A stretch of DNA of 38,311 nucleotides from positions 1 through 38,311 of the forward strand of contig CAZOSB010000024.1 in the NCBI GenBank assembly GCA_964582545.1. Direction: 5' to 3'. The notes beneath the pieces are model-generated. The model saw nothing but the letters and a program-made list of their open reading frames with translations. It made no database searches and was not told where the DNA came from. Of this stretch, positions 17,695 to 25,948 are shown piece after piece; positions within the stretch are counted from its first letter, which is position 1; each line of letters opens with the position of its first letter. This DNA is from JAVVUJ01 sp964582545 (GTDB taxonomy: Bacteria; Bacillota; Clostridia; Peptostreptococcales; Anaerovoracaceae). Position numbers and translations under genes: made by a program.

Positions 17695-18441
17695 ATGGGA
17701 AAAGGCAATCGTTTTATAGGATTTTTTATTGTGGGGATAGTGTCCCTTTTGATTGGGTTGATTATCTCCATCCAGATCAGTACGGTACAGGGATCCGACT
17801 TGGGTGGTTTGGTTCCAGTTTCAAAAGCGAAGGCATATGAAGAAAAGCTGAAAAGTGTTATTGCTGAAAAGGAATCGCTTACCAAAGAACTGATTTCATA
17901 CGAAGAGCGAATGGCTCAAATTGAACAAAAAAAATCTGATGAAGATTTCTTTCTTAAAGGAATTATAACGGATTTAGAAAAATATAAGATTGCTTCAGGA
18001 ATAGTGGATGTTCATGGTCCAGGAGTCATCGTTACGATTGACGATCCTTTGCCCATCGATGGAACATCCAGTGACTTCAGTATGATTATGGCAAATTATG
18101 AGCTCCTCTTAAACTTAGTGAATAAATTGAAGGATGCGGGGTCGGAAGCGATCTCTATCAATGAGCAAAGAATTATTGCTAGCACAGAGATTAGCCTGGC
18201 TGGTAATCACGTGAATATCAACACGGTGCCTACAGCTCCCCCCTATACTGTCAAAGCCATAGGAAATCCCGAGACGATTTATGCAACGATTACGATCCGT
18301 TACGGTATCGTGGATGAAATGAAGGATAAAAACAAGTATGGACTTCAGGTAAATATTAAGAAAGAGCAGGACTTGGTGGTACCCAGATATAATGGGATTA
18401 TCCAATTTCAATATGCCCAAACGGTAAAAACCGAGGAATAA
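17695..18441 (+). CDS. DUF881 family membrane-anchored protein (first copy)
   Basis: A YlxW/YlxX-like protein of 248 residues. There is one N-terminal membrane helix (FIGFFIVGIVSLLIGLIISIQI), a coiled coil at about 45-90 (KAYEEKLKSVIAEKESLTKEL), then the DUF881 domain with VDVHGPGVIVTIDDP, LLNLVNKLKDAGSEAISINEQRIIASTEI and PPYTVKAIGNPETI. Its function is not established, but the family regularly lies between divIB and ftsA or ftsZ in Firmicutes, which suggests an envelope or division role. The frame is open from GTG 17686, but ATG 17695 just after AAGGTGAGG is preferred. It is followed by a paralogue 14 bp downstream. Confidence 0.9.
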   Translation: MGKGNRFIGFFIVGIVSLLIGLIISIQISTVQGSDLGGLVPVSKAKAYEEKLKSVIAEKESLTKELISYEERMAQIEQKKSDEDFFLKGIITDLEKYKIASGIVDVHGPGVIVTIDDPLPIDGTSSDFSMIMANYELLLNLVNKLKDAGSEAISINEQRIIASTEISLAGNHVNINTVPTAPPYTVKAIGNPETIYATITIRYGIVDEMKDKNKYGLQVNIKKEQDLVVPRYNGIIQFQYAQTVKTEE

Positions 18442-18455
18442 GGCGGGTGAACTAA

Positions 18456-19175
18456 TTGAGATTAAGAATTATGGGTATCTTTGCGTTGAGTTTAGTGGTA
18501 GGCTGTTCTCTAGTGTTTGTGGTACGGGGCACAAATGGACTACCTTTATATATCTCGCCAAAAGCAATATCGGATTTAAAGGTAAATATCGAAGCTGAAA
18601 GCAAGGATGTGGAAACTTTAAAGGAAAGAGTGCTGGATGCTGAGGTTAAGTTGGGAGAATATGAGGTACTTTTTAAAAGCGACAACGATGAACTACAGGG
18701 AAAGTTACTGGAAGAATTGGAGTACTATAAGCTGTCCAGCGGCGAAACGGATGTGAAGGGTCCGGGGGTTACCATCTTTGTGGATGATGGAACTAGGGAG
18801 TTAAATGAAGGGGAAAATATCAACATGTTATTGGTACATGATCAAGATGTGCTTACTATTTTAAATGAGCTTAAGAAGGCAGGAGCAGAAGCGATTTCTG
18901 TAAACGGCCAGCGCATTGTAAATACCTCTTCCATATCTTGCTCAGGATATACTATTCGGATTAATGGAATTTTTTTTGCCAGACCTTTTGAAATTAAAGC
19001 AATTGGGAATGCAAAGACTATGGCAGAGGCGCTTACTGGTCCTGATGGATATGCGACAATACTTAAATTGTGGGGTGTGATGTGTCAGGTGAAACCCGAG
19101 GAAGAAATCCTAATACCGAAGTTTAAAGGAAATCAAAATTATAAAAATGCTTTGAAAGTAAAGGAGGGAGAATGA
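18456..19175 (+). CDS. DUF881 family membrane-anchored protein (second copy)
   Basis: A paralogue of the preceding gene, 239 residues, with the same plan: one N-terminal hydrophobic helix (IMGIFALSLVVGCSLVFVV), a coiled coil at about 40-85, and a DUF881 domain with TDVKGPGVTIFVDDG, LTILNELKKAGAEAISVNGQRIVNTSSI and FEIKAIGNAKTM. The repeated signatures show descent from a tandem duplication, but the two have diverged, so they probably do different jobs or form a heteromer. The start is TTG 18456, with GCGGGTGA seven bases before it; the next ATG (18471) has no ribosome site and would cut the hydrophobic helix. The stop overlaps the approach to sbp. Confidence 0.88.
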   Translation: MRLRIMGIFALSLVVGCSLVFVVRGTNGLPLYISPKAISDLKVNIEAESKDVETLKERVLDAEVKLGEYEVLFKSDNDELQGKLLEELEYYKLSSGETDVKGPGVTIFVDDGTRELNEGENINMLLVHDQDVLTILNELKKAGAEAISVNGQRIVNTSSISCSGYTIRINGIFFARPFEIKAIGNAKTMAEALTGPDGYATILKLWGVMCQVKPEEEILIPKFKGNQNYKNALKVKEGE

Positions 19176-19176
19176 C

Positions 19177-19542
19177 ATGCTCATTGCCATTATTGCGGGT
19201 CTCGTAGGAGGATTGGCTATAGGTTTTGCCTTTGATATCACCTACCCTACAGAATATTCTTTTTATATCACTATGGCGATCTTAGCGGCTTTAGACTCCC
19301 TTTTGGGTGCTGCGCGTTCCCATTTGGTCGGCAAGTACGATAACGTGGTGTTTATCAGCGGATTCTTCGTAAATGGCATTTTAGCGGGGTTGCTAACGTT
19401 TTTAGGAGACAAGTTGGGGGTTCCGCTCTACTATGCGGCTATATTGGTCTTTGGAGGCAGACTATTTCAAAACCTTGCCGTCATACGGCGCTTGTTAATC
19501 GATAAATATTTTCCGAAAAAAAATATTAATATTAAAGATTAA
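19177..19542 (+). CDS. sbp: Small basic protein family (Sbp, DUF1290)
   Basis: A 121-residue membrane protein with three or four hydrophobic segments: LIAIIAGLVGGLAIGFAF, YSFYITMAILAALDSLLGAARSHLVG, VVFISGFFVNGILAGLLTFLGD and LYYAAILVFGGRLFQNLAVIRRLL. This matches the Sbp family, found next to ylxW/ylxX and before ftsA in Bacillus. Its biochemical role is unknown; the neighbourhood implies a part in the divisome or envelope. ATG 19177 follows AAGGAGGG, one base after the stop of the second DUF881 gene, so the three are surely co-translated. No ftsA follows. Confidence 0.92.
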   Translation: MLIAIIAGLVGGLAIGFAFDITYPTEYSFYITMAILAALDSLLGAARSHLVGKYDNVVFISGFFVNGILAGLLTFLGDKLGVPLYYAAILVFGGRLFQNLAVIRRLLIDKYFPKKNINIKD

Positions 19543-19567
19543 TAGGTGCAAAGGAAATATCTATGTG

Positions 19568-19598
19568 ATATAATAAAGCCCATAGGTCTTTATTATAT
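19568..19598. repeat. Dyad A upstream of ftsZ
   Basis: The 11-base arm ATATAATAAAG (19568-19578) is an exact inverted copy of CTTTATTATAT (19588-19598), with a nine-base spacer. It starts 26 bp after the sbp stop. It contains TGATATAAT, an extended -10-like sequence. There is no T run, so it is not a convincing terminator. Confidence 0.75.
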
Positions 19599-19606
19599 AC
19601 TTGACT

Positions 19607-19646
19607 GCCGTGTGATTTTTCGGCTTGTCCTCGAAACCCACATGGC
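19607..19646. repeat. Dyad B upstream of ftsZ
   Basis: GCCGTGTG (19607-19614) pairs with CACATGGC (19639-19646) through eight base pairs including one G-U, enclosing a 24-base loop. It lies directly between dyads A and C, which suggests a structured leader or a compound operator. Confidence 0.55.
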
Positions 19647-19648
19647 TA

Positions 19649-19683
19649 ATTATATCAAAAATGTGTTATATTTTTGATATAAT
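19649..19683. repeat. Dyad C upstream of ftsZ
   Basis: The 14-base arm at 19649-19662 (ATTATATCAAAAAT) is the exact inverted copy of 19670-19683, with a seven-base spacer. The right arm contains TGATATAAT, the same extended -10-like core seen in dyad A, so a protein bound here would cover it. Confidence 0.8.
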
Positions 19684-19700
19684 ATGCAAGCTTCTATAAT
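19678..19700 (+). promoter_or_regulatory. Possible ftsZ promoter elements
   Basis: Two TATAAT hexamers lie at 19678-19683 (as TGATATAAT, an extended -10) and 19695-19700. Neither has a well-placed TTGACA; the nearest -35-like TTGATA (19674-19679) is only 15 bp from the second. The distance to ftsZ and the absence of coding sequence make a promoter likely, but the exact one is uncertain. Confidence 0.4.
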
Positions 19701-19757
19701 GATGAAGATTAAGAAGTGGACAAGCTTAAAAACTTTAATTTGTAAAACAGTGCGATA

Positions 19758-19776
19758 ATTTCGATTTCATCGAAAT
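19758..19776. repeat. Dyad D upstream of ftsZ
   Basis: ATTTCGAT (19758-19765) and ATCGAAAT (19769-19776) form an eight-base-pair hairpin with a three-base loop, about 90 bp before the ftsZ start. A further weak pairing, AGCCAAA (19789-19795) with TTTGGCT (19820-19826), follows it. Confidence 0.5.
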
Positions 19777-19866
19777 AAAAGTAGGCTAAGCCAAAGTACT
19801 TGTACAAACCAAAGGGGAATTTGGCTAAAAATAAAATGAAAATAAGTGACAGGAGGTTACTGGAAT

Positions 19867-21003
19867 ATGTTGCAATTCGAGGTAAATGAAGAAAACGCGG
19901 CGCAGATAAAGGTAATTGGTATAGGCGGAGGTGGCTGTAATGCTGTAAACAGGATGATTGCCGCAGGTCTAAAGGGAATTACTTTTATGGCTGTAAATAC
20001 GGACAAGCAGGCGCTGGCGGGCTCTAAAGCGGAGACCAAGTTCCAGATTGGGGAGAAGCTTACTCGTGGTTTGGGGGCAGGTGGAAATCCCGAAGTAGGT
20101 CAGAAGTCTGCAGAAGAAAATTTGGATGACCTAGTAAAGTTTTTGCAGGGGTCTGACATGGTATTCGTGACTGCGGGCATGGGAGGAGGAACCGGAACTG
20201 GTGCTGCACCAATCATCGCCAAAGCGGCAAAGGATCTGGGAATCCTTACGGTTGGTGTTGTAACGAAACCTTTTACCTTTGAAGGCAAAAAACGTCGAGA
20301 ACATGCTGAATTAGGGATTAAGTTCTTGAAAAAATATGTGGACTCTTTAGTAGTAGTCCCCAATGATAAATTGCTTCAGGTTGCAGAGAAAAATACATCC
20401 ATGGTGGAGGCATTTGGAATGGCCGATGAAGTATTGAAGCAAGGAGTACAGGGTATCTCAGACTTAATTGCGGAGGCAGGGCTCATTAACCTAGACTTTG
20501 CGGATGTGAAGACGGTTATGAGTGATCGAGGTATCGCTCACATGGGCGTTGGAAGGGGCTCAGGAGAAAACAGAGTTTCAGACGCGGTAAAAACTGCCAT
20601 TGAAAGCCCATTGCTTGAAACATCAATCAATGGAGCGAAAGCTATTTTACTTAATATTATGGGTGGATATGATTTGGGAATGTTGGAAGTTAACGATGCG
20701 GCAGACCAGATTGAAAAAGCGGCAGATAAAGAGGCCATCGTCATCTTCGGTGCATCGGTGAAAGAAGAGCTACAAGAAGAGATCATTATCACCGTAATTG
20801 CCACAGGATTCGAGGAAAGACCTTCAGATATTCTCAATCCAAAGAGAGATCCGGTTCAAGCTATTTCAGAATCAGATGCGGCTTCTGCTCACTCTGAAGA
20901 ATCTGAAGAAGCGATTCAAACACCGGAAGCAGAGTTGGAATCAAAATTGACCGGTGCCTTTGATATTCCATCTTTCTTAAATAAAGATAGAAGAGGGTTT
21001 TAG
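19867..21003 (+). CDS. ftsZ: Cell division protein FtsZ
   Basis: The tubulin-like GTPase that forms the division ring. From ATG 19867 (378 residues) it shows IKVIGIGGGGCNAVNRM, the GTP-binding loop GGGTGTG (106-112), the T7-loop region NLDFADVKTVM, and a short Glu/Ala/Ser-rich linker. The conserved C-terminal peptide DIPSFLNKDRRGF, which docks membrane anchors such as FtsA or SepF, is intact. AGGAGG lies ten bases before ATG 19867; the longer frame from GTG 19846 starts upstream of this site and is rejected. It stands alone behind a 324-bp non-coding region and is followed by a terminator, so it may be separately controlled. Confidence 0.98.
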   Translation: MLQFEVNEENAAQIKVIGIGGGGCNAVNRMIAAGLKGITFMAVNTDKQALAGSKAETKFQIGEKLTRGLGAGGNPEVGQKSAEENLDDLVKFLQGSDMVFVTAGMGGGTGTGAAPIIAKAAKDLGILTVGVVTKPFTFEGKKRREHAELGIKFLKKYVDSLVVVPNDKLLQVAEKNTSMVEAFGMADEVLKQGVQGISDLIAEAGLINLDFADVKTVMSDRGIAHMGVGRGSGENRVSDAVKTAIESPLLETSINGAKAILLNIMGGYDLGMLEVNDAADQIEKAADKEAIVIFGASVKEELQEEIIITVIATGFEERPSDILNPKRDPVQAISESDAASAHSEESEEAIQTPEAELESKLTGAFDIPSFLNKDRRGF

Positions 21004-21019
21004 TAAAACATTAAAAAAT

Positions 21020-21045
21020 GAGCCGGTTATAAGTGCCGGCTTTTA
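21020..21045 (+). terminator. Rho-independent terminator after ftsZ
   Basis: AGCCGG (21021-21026) pairs with CCGGCT (21036-21041), extended by a G-U pair, with a nine-base loop and a following TTTTA. It lies 17 bp after the ftsZ stop and ends the dcw cluster. Confidence 0.85.
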
Positions 21046-21087
21046 TCATAACCTAATGATTTATATATTAGTAAGGACGAAGCGAAT

Positions 21088-21888
21088 ATGATATCTTCCT
21101 GGGAGAATCCTACATACAAGAGATTAAAGCGGCTAGGGGTAAAGAAACACAGGGATCGGGAGGCAGAATATGTAATCGAGGGTCCCAATCTAGTGAGGGA
21201 AGCCATTAAAACAGGTCAGAGCATTCCCGTTGCGTTTTTCCCTGAAGCCCTTCTATCCGGGAGCAATCAAGAATTGACGGAGCTAAAAGAGCAGCTGTTA
21301 AAGTATGGAACCTCCATCGAAGGTCTAAAGGATGAGTTGTTTGAGAATGTAGCTTATACAGAAACACCCCAAGGAATCTTAGCCATAGTAAAGAAAAACA
21401 CATGGGATAAGGATGATTTCTTTAAAAGAGTTCAAACTGGTAGTGGTAATTTCATAGTGCTGGACAGGCTTCAGGATCCGGGGAATATAGGAACTATCCT
21501 TAGAACGGCAGACAGTGCATCTTATGAGGGCGCAATTATTGTAAGGGGTACAGGAGATGTGTACTCTCCAAAGGTGGTAAGGGCGGCTACAGGCTCCCTG
21601 TTCAGACTACCCTTGCTTTTTGTAAAGGATGCAGAAGAAGCGATTCTGGCGTTAAAGAGTCATGATAAGAGGCTTATTTGCGCCGATCCAAGGGGTTCAA
21701 TTGATTATTATGACTGTAACTTAAAAAACGATGTGGCCATCGTTATAGGAAATGAAGGGAATGGCATTTCCCCCGAATTTCTGAATGTCAACGATGCAAT
21801 GGTTAAGATTCCTATGAACCCCCAGGTGGAGTCATTAAACGCTTCCATTGCTGCTGCCATTTTAATTTACGAAACCATCAGAAAATAA
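21088..21888 (+). CDS. SpoU/TrmH-family RNA 2'-O-methyltransferase
   Basis: A SPOUT-class (trefoil-knot) methyltransferase of 266 residues, probably acting on 23S rRNA. The N-terminal substrate-binding domain starts NPTYKRLKRLGVKKHRDREAEYVIEGPNLVREAI. The catalytic domain has the three SpoU motifs: FIVLDRLQDPGNIGTILRTADS, VAIVIGNEGNGIS and IPMNPQVESLNASIAAAILIYE. Location just before pheS is common in Firmicutes (Bacillus ysgA). The exact nucleotide target cannot be read from the sequence. ATG 21088 has a moderate AAGGACG site, after the ftsZ terminator. Confidence 0.93.
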   Translation: MISSWENPTYKRLKRLGVKKHRDREAEYVIEGPNLVREAIKTGQSIPVAFFPEALLSGSNQELTELKEQLLKYGTSIEGLKDELFENVAYTETPQGILAIVKKNTWDKDDFFKRVQTGSGNFIVLDRLQDPGNIGTILRTADSASYEGAIIVRGTGDVYSPKVVRAATGSLFRLPLLFVKDAEEAILALKSHDKRLICADPRGSIDYYDCNLKNDVAIVIGNEGNGISPEFLNVNDAMVKIPMNPQVESLNASIAAAILIYETIRK

Positions 21889-21914
21889 TATAAATTTACA
21901 GAAATGGAGACGGT

Positions 21915-22940
21915 ATGGGTAACAATCAACTTACAGAAATTTTACAGAGTGCGAAAGAGCAATTGGAAAAAGTATCCACTTTGGTGGAAGCCGAAGAGCT
22001 TCGAATAAAATATTTGGGAAAAAAAGGGCTCTTGACAGATCTTTTGAGATCCATGTCCGGCATGGAAGCAGAAGCGAGAAAAGAATTTGGAAAGGTTGCA
22101 AATTCGGTGAGAGCCGAAATAGAACAATTTTTAGGGGATAAATTTTTATTCTTAAAAGAAACCGAAAAATTAGGAAAGTTTAAAACTGAGAAGATAGATG
22201 TTACGGAACCAGGTGTGAAAGTTACTTTAGGGTCAAAACATCTAATTACCATTACCATAGATGAAATTTCTAAAATTTTTATGAGCATGGGTTACAGCGT
22301 GGCCGAAGGACCTGAGGTGGAAACGGTATTCCATAACTTTGATGCCTTAAATGCAGGACCAAATCATCCAGCCAGAGACTATTCGGATACCTTTTATATC
22401 TCAGAAAAAACTTTGCTGAGAACACAGACCTCTCCGGTACAGATTAGAACCTTGCAGCGGGAAAAACCTCCTATCAAGGTGATTTCACCGGGACGATGTT
22501 TTAGGTGTGATACTCCCGATGCCACTCACTCACCTATGTTTCATCAGGTAGAAGGTCTTTTGGTGGATGAGGGCGTGACCATGGCAGATTTGAAGGGCAC
22601 CTTGGATAGTTTTGCAAAACAAATCTTCGGTTCCAAGACAAAAACGAAATTTCGACCACACCACTTCCCCTTTACGGAACCCAGTGCGGAGATGGACGTT
22701 TCCTGCTTTAAATGTGGTGGCAGTGGATGTCGAGTTTGTAAGGGCAGCGGCTGGATAGAGATTTTGGGCTGCGGAATGGTGCATCCTAATGTTCTGAAGG
22801 TAGGTGACGTCGATAACGAAAAATTCACCGGGTTTGCCTTTGGAATGGGCGTGGAGAGAATTGCCATGCTAAAGTATGAAGTCGATGACATTCGATTGTT
22901 TTATGAAAACGATATGCGGTTCATTCAACAGTTCAAATAG
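21915..22940 (+). CDS. pheS: Phenylalanine--tRNA ligase alpha subunit
   Basis: The catalytic subunit of the alpha2-beta2 class II synthetase that charges tRNA-Phe. The N-terminal coiled coil (about 1-85) binds tRNA. The class II core has HPARDYSDTFYI, LLRTQTSPVQIRTL (motif 2 region), PGRCFRCDTPDATHSPMFHQVEGL, FRPHHFPFTEPSAEMDV and the motif 3 stretch FAFGMGVERIAML. A Cys-rich loop, CFKCGGSGCRVCKGSGW, is typical. It has 341 residues, full length. ATG 21915 follows ATGGAGAC. It is followed after 14 bp by pheT. Confidence 0.97.
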   Translation: MGNNQLTEILQSAKEQLEKVSTLVEAEELRIKYLGKKGLLTDLLRSMSGMEAEARKEFGKVANSVRAEIEQFLGDKFLFLKETEKLGKFKTEKIDVTEPGVKVTLGSKHLITITIDEISKIFMSMGYSVAEGPEVETVFHNFDALNAGPNHPARDYSDTFYISEKTLLRTQTSPVQIRTLQREKPPIKVISPGRCFRCDTPDATHSPMFHQVEGLLVDEGVTMADLKGTLDSFAKQIFGSKTKTKFRPHHFPFTEPSAEMDVSCFKCGGSGCRVCKGSGWIEILGCGMVHPNVLKVGDVDNEKFTGFAFGMGVERIAMLKYEVDDIRLFYENDMRFIQQFK

Positions 22941-22954
22941 GAGGAGAATAAGAG

Positions 22955-25357
22955 ATGCTGGTACCAATGCAATGGCTTAAACAATATATAGAAGTAGAGT
23001 CAGATATGGAGATGTTTTCCGATAAAATGATTATGTCGGGGTCTAATATTGAAACCGTGACTCGTTTCGGCGAAGAGATAGAAAATGTGGTAGTGGGTAA
23101 AATTCTATCCATCGAAAGACATCCGGATGCGGATAAATTGGTGGTAACAAAAGTACAGATCGGAGATCAGGAAAGCGTTCAAATCGTGACGGGGGCTACC
23201 AACCTTTTCGAGGGGGCGTATATACCTGTAGCCCTTCACAACAGCAAATTGCCGGGAGGGAAATCGATCAAAAAAGGAAAACTGAGGGGAATTGAGTCCA
23301 ATGGTATGCTGTGCTCTGCGTCTGAGTTGGGCTTTTCAGACAAGGTGATTCCTCTGAACCACCGAGATGGTATTTGGATTTTAGAAGAGGAATTCCCCCT
23401 AGGGCAGGATATCGTCACAGCTCTAGGGTTAAAAGAAGCTGTGGTGGATTTTGAGATAACGCCAAATAGACCGGATTGTTTGTCTATGTTAGGTATGGCA
23501 AGAGAAACGGCCGCCACCTTGGGAGGTAAGATGCAGTATCCCCAGACCCACTGCAATGTGGAAGAGGGTCTGGCTTCAGAGTTTATACAAATTAAAATTC
23601 ATAAGCCTGAGCTCTGCAAACGTTACGTAGCTAGGGTTGTTAAGGATGTGAAGGTAGAACCATCTCCTTGGTGGTTGCAACAGAGATTGATATTTGCTGG
23701 TATGAGACCTATCAACAACATCGTTGATATCACCAACTATGTGATGCTGGAATACGGACAGCCCTTGCATGCCTTTGATATACGGGATTTAGAGGATCAG
23801 TTAATTCAAGTGGATACCGCCAAGGAAGGCGAAATCTTTATCACTCTGGACGGATCGGAAAGAAAGTTGACGGAAAATATGCTTCTTATCAAGGATGGTA
23901 AGCGAGCTGTGGCCATTGCTGGGGTCATGGGTGGACTAAACTCCGAGATAAAAGACGATACTCAGACCATATTGATTGAATCAGCTAATTTTAATGGAGA
24001 TAGCATTAGAGCAACTTCTAAGAAACTAGTCTTGAGAACAGAGGCTTCCTCTAGATTTGAAAAGGGTATCGACCCTAACCTTTGTTCTGCGGCGGCAGAC
24101 AGAGTTTGCCACCTCATTGAGGCTATAGGAGCGGGTAAGGTTATCGGTGGAAACGTAGATGAATACCCGGGGCAGGTCGAAGAAAAGGTCGTTGCGGTTA
24201 GAGTCCAAAGGGTAAACTCCGTTCTAGGGATCCAATTGAAAGCCCAAGAGATGCAAGATATCTTTGAGCGGCTTGAAATGAGGGTGGAGAGTGATGGTCA
24301 GGTTCTAATTGTGACACCTCCTACCGTTAGACAGGATTTATTAAAAGAAATAGATTTTATTGAGGAAATTGCAAGAATTTACGGATATGATAGAATGCCG
24401 ATTACCTTGCCTAAGGGTCACAATGAAGCCAAAAAATCCTTTGATCGCACGTTGAAGGACTTGATGAGGGATTCCTTAACCAGCATGGGTGCCAATGAGG
24501 TACAGACCTATTCCTTTGTAAGCCCTAAGGGTGTGAGCCAAATAAAGGCGGAAAATGATGCTAACCTGATGAATTTTGTAAAAATCATCAATCCTTTGGG
24601 GGAAGAAAATAGTGTGATGAGAACTACACTAATTCCCAATATGTTGGAAACATTAGGAAGAAATTACTCAAGGAATATTGAAAAGGTTAGGGCTTTTGAA
24701 ATAGGAAATACCTTCGTGAATATAGCATCCGAACAAATTGAAGGATTACCGACAGAAAAGGATTCTCTTGTGATTGCTTCCTATGGACAGGAAGAAAGCT
24801 TCTTTACTCTCAAGGGTATGATTGAGGAACTCTTCAGTAAGTTGGGTATTTCTCAATTGAGCTTTGTCCAAGAGGAACAAATCAATACGTACCATCCAGG
24901 AAGATGTGCAAGAGTACTTTCCAACGGTACAGAACTGGGAGTTATGGGGGAAATTCATCCGGACGTGAGTGAAAACTTTGAAATCGGATGTAAGTGTTAC
25001 TGTGCAGAATTTTCTGTTAAGAGTATTATTGCAGTCAGCAACGTGATGAAATATTATAAACCTTTACCTAAATATCCTGCTATGGTGCGAGACATTGCAC
25101 TTTTGGTAGAAGAAGAAATCAAAGCGGATCAATTAAAACAAATTATAGTAAATTCAGCGGGAGAGATATTGGAAAGCGTTACTCTGTTTGATGTCTACAG
25201 GGGGAAGAACATCCCTGTGAATCAAAAGAGTATTGCCTATTCCTTAGTCTACAGGGCATCCGATCGAACTTTGACAGATGAGGAAGTTGCAAAAGTGCAC
25301 AGTTCTGTTCTAGAAAATTTGGAGAAACAGGCATGTGCAAGATTGCGCGCTATATAG
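22955..25357 (+). CDS. pheT: Phenylalanine--tRNA ligase beta subunit
   Basis: The 800-residue beta subunit, which binds tRNA-Phe and edits mischarged Tyr-tRNA. The visible order is an N-terminal segment MLVPMQWLKQYIEV, the EMAP-type tRNA-binding domain (about 40-150, VVGKILSIERHPDADKLVVTKVQIG), the B3/B4 editing domain with MRPINNIVDITNYVMLEYGQPLHAFD, the B5 domain, the catalytic-like core with FIEEIARIYGYDRMP, and the C-terminal FDX-ACB domain (about 705-800, YKPLPKYPAMVRDIALLVE). The length is normal. The AGGAGGAG ribosome site overlaps the pheS end, so the two subunits are made together. Confidence 0.97.
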   Translation: MLVPMQWLKQYIEVESDMEMFSDKMIMSGSNIETVTRFGEEIENVVVGKILSIERHPDADKLVVTKVQIGDQESVQIVTGATNLFEGAYIPVALHNSKLPGGKSIKKGKLRGIESNGMLCSASELGFSDKVIPLNHRDGIWILEEEFPLGQDIVTALGLKEAVVDFEITPNRPDCLSMLGMARETAATLGGKMQYPQTHCNVEEGLASEFIQIKIHKPELCKRYVARVVKDVKVEPSPWWLQQRLIFAGMRPINNIVDITNYVMLEYGQPLHAFDIRDLEDQLIQVDTAKEGEIFITLDGSERKLTENMLLIKDGKRAVAIAGVMGGLNSEIKDDTQTILIESANFNGDSIRATSKKLVLRTEASSRFEKGIDPNLCSAAADRVCHLIEAIGAGKVIGGNVDEYPGQVEEKVVAVRVQRVNSVLGIQLKAQEMQDIFERLEMRVESDGQVLIVTPPTVRQDLLKEIDFIEEIARIYGYDRMPITLPKGHNEAKKSFDRTLKDLMRDSLTSMGANEVQTYSFVSPKGVSQIKAENDANLMNFVKIINPLGEENSVMRTTLIPNMLETLGRNYSRNIEKVRAFEIGNTFVNIASEQIEGLPTEKDSLVIASYGQEESFFTLKGMIEELFSKLGISQLSFVQEEQINTYHPGRCARVLSNGTELGVMGEIHPDVSENFEIGCKCYCAEFSVKSIIAVSNVMKYYKPLPKYPAMVRDIALLVEEEIKADQLKQIIVNSAGEILESVTLFDVYRGKNIPVNQKSIAYSLVYRASDRTLTDEEVAKVHSSVLENLEKQACARLRAI

Positions 25358-25384
25358 AACAATCTAAGTAGGAAGGGAGAAGTA

Positions 25385-25942
25385 ATGGGAAGTAATAAAG
25401 TAACTGTCAGAATTTATGGTCAAGAGTACACGATTGCCGGAGAAAAACCAAGAGAACACATACTTAAGGTGGCGGAGTTGGTAAATGAAAAAATGAATGA
25501 AATCGCAAAGATTTTACCATTAGGATCTGTTTCGACCATATCTGTTTTGTCAGCAGTGAATATTGCGGATGAATATTTTTCAATGATACAGGAAATATCA
25601 GACCTAAAGGCACAAAATGCTGAATTGGAAAGAGATACTGAGCATTACATCAAGCTTTGGGACGAGGCAAAAAAAAGTTTTCTTCAGTATAAAGATGAAG
25701 CACAGTCTGTATTGGAACAAAAGGAAGAGATGCAGAAGGCGTTGAAGGAAAAGGTTGATGAAATAGACACCTTAAAAAAGGAAAACATGACTACTGAGGA
25801 AAAATATAAAGAATCTTCTTACGTAGAGTTTAAAGAGTTGGAAGCGAAGTACAAAGATATAGAAAGCAGCTTTTTTGACCTACAAATGGAAAACATACAA
25901 CTGAAAGGTGAAATTGATAGATATAAAAAACTATTAGATTAA
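25385..25942 (+). CDS. zapA: Cell division protein ZapA with extended coiled coil
   Basis: ZapA bundles FtsZ filaments. The N-terminal domain (about 1-75) reads NKVTVRIYGQEYTIAGEKPREHILKVAELVNEKMNEIAK, the family signature, and leads into a long coiled coil to residue 185 rich in Glu, Lys and Leu. Bacillus ZapA is about 85 residues, so this protein carries roughly 100 extra coiled-coil residues; longer forms of this type are known in clostridia. ATG 25385 follows GAAGGGAG, 27 bp after pheT and only 6 bp before mutS2. Confidence 0.88.
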   Translation: MGSNKVTVRIYGQEYTIAGEKPREHILKVAELVNEKMNEIAKILPLGSVSTISVLSAVNIADEYFSMIQEISDLKAQNAELERDTEHYIKLWDEAKKSFLQYKDEAQSVLEQKEEMQKALKEKVDEIDTLKKENMTTEEKYKESSYVEFKELEAKYKDIESSFFDLQMENIQLKGEIDRYKKLLD

Positions 25943-25948
25943 TGAAAC

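Noticed and set aside
19699..19758. 19-residue frame MMKIKKWTSLKTLICKTVR upstream of ftsZ
   Set aside because: It has no ribosome site and no following coupling to ftsZ; I cannot support it as a leader peptide.
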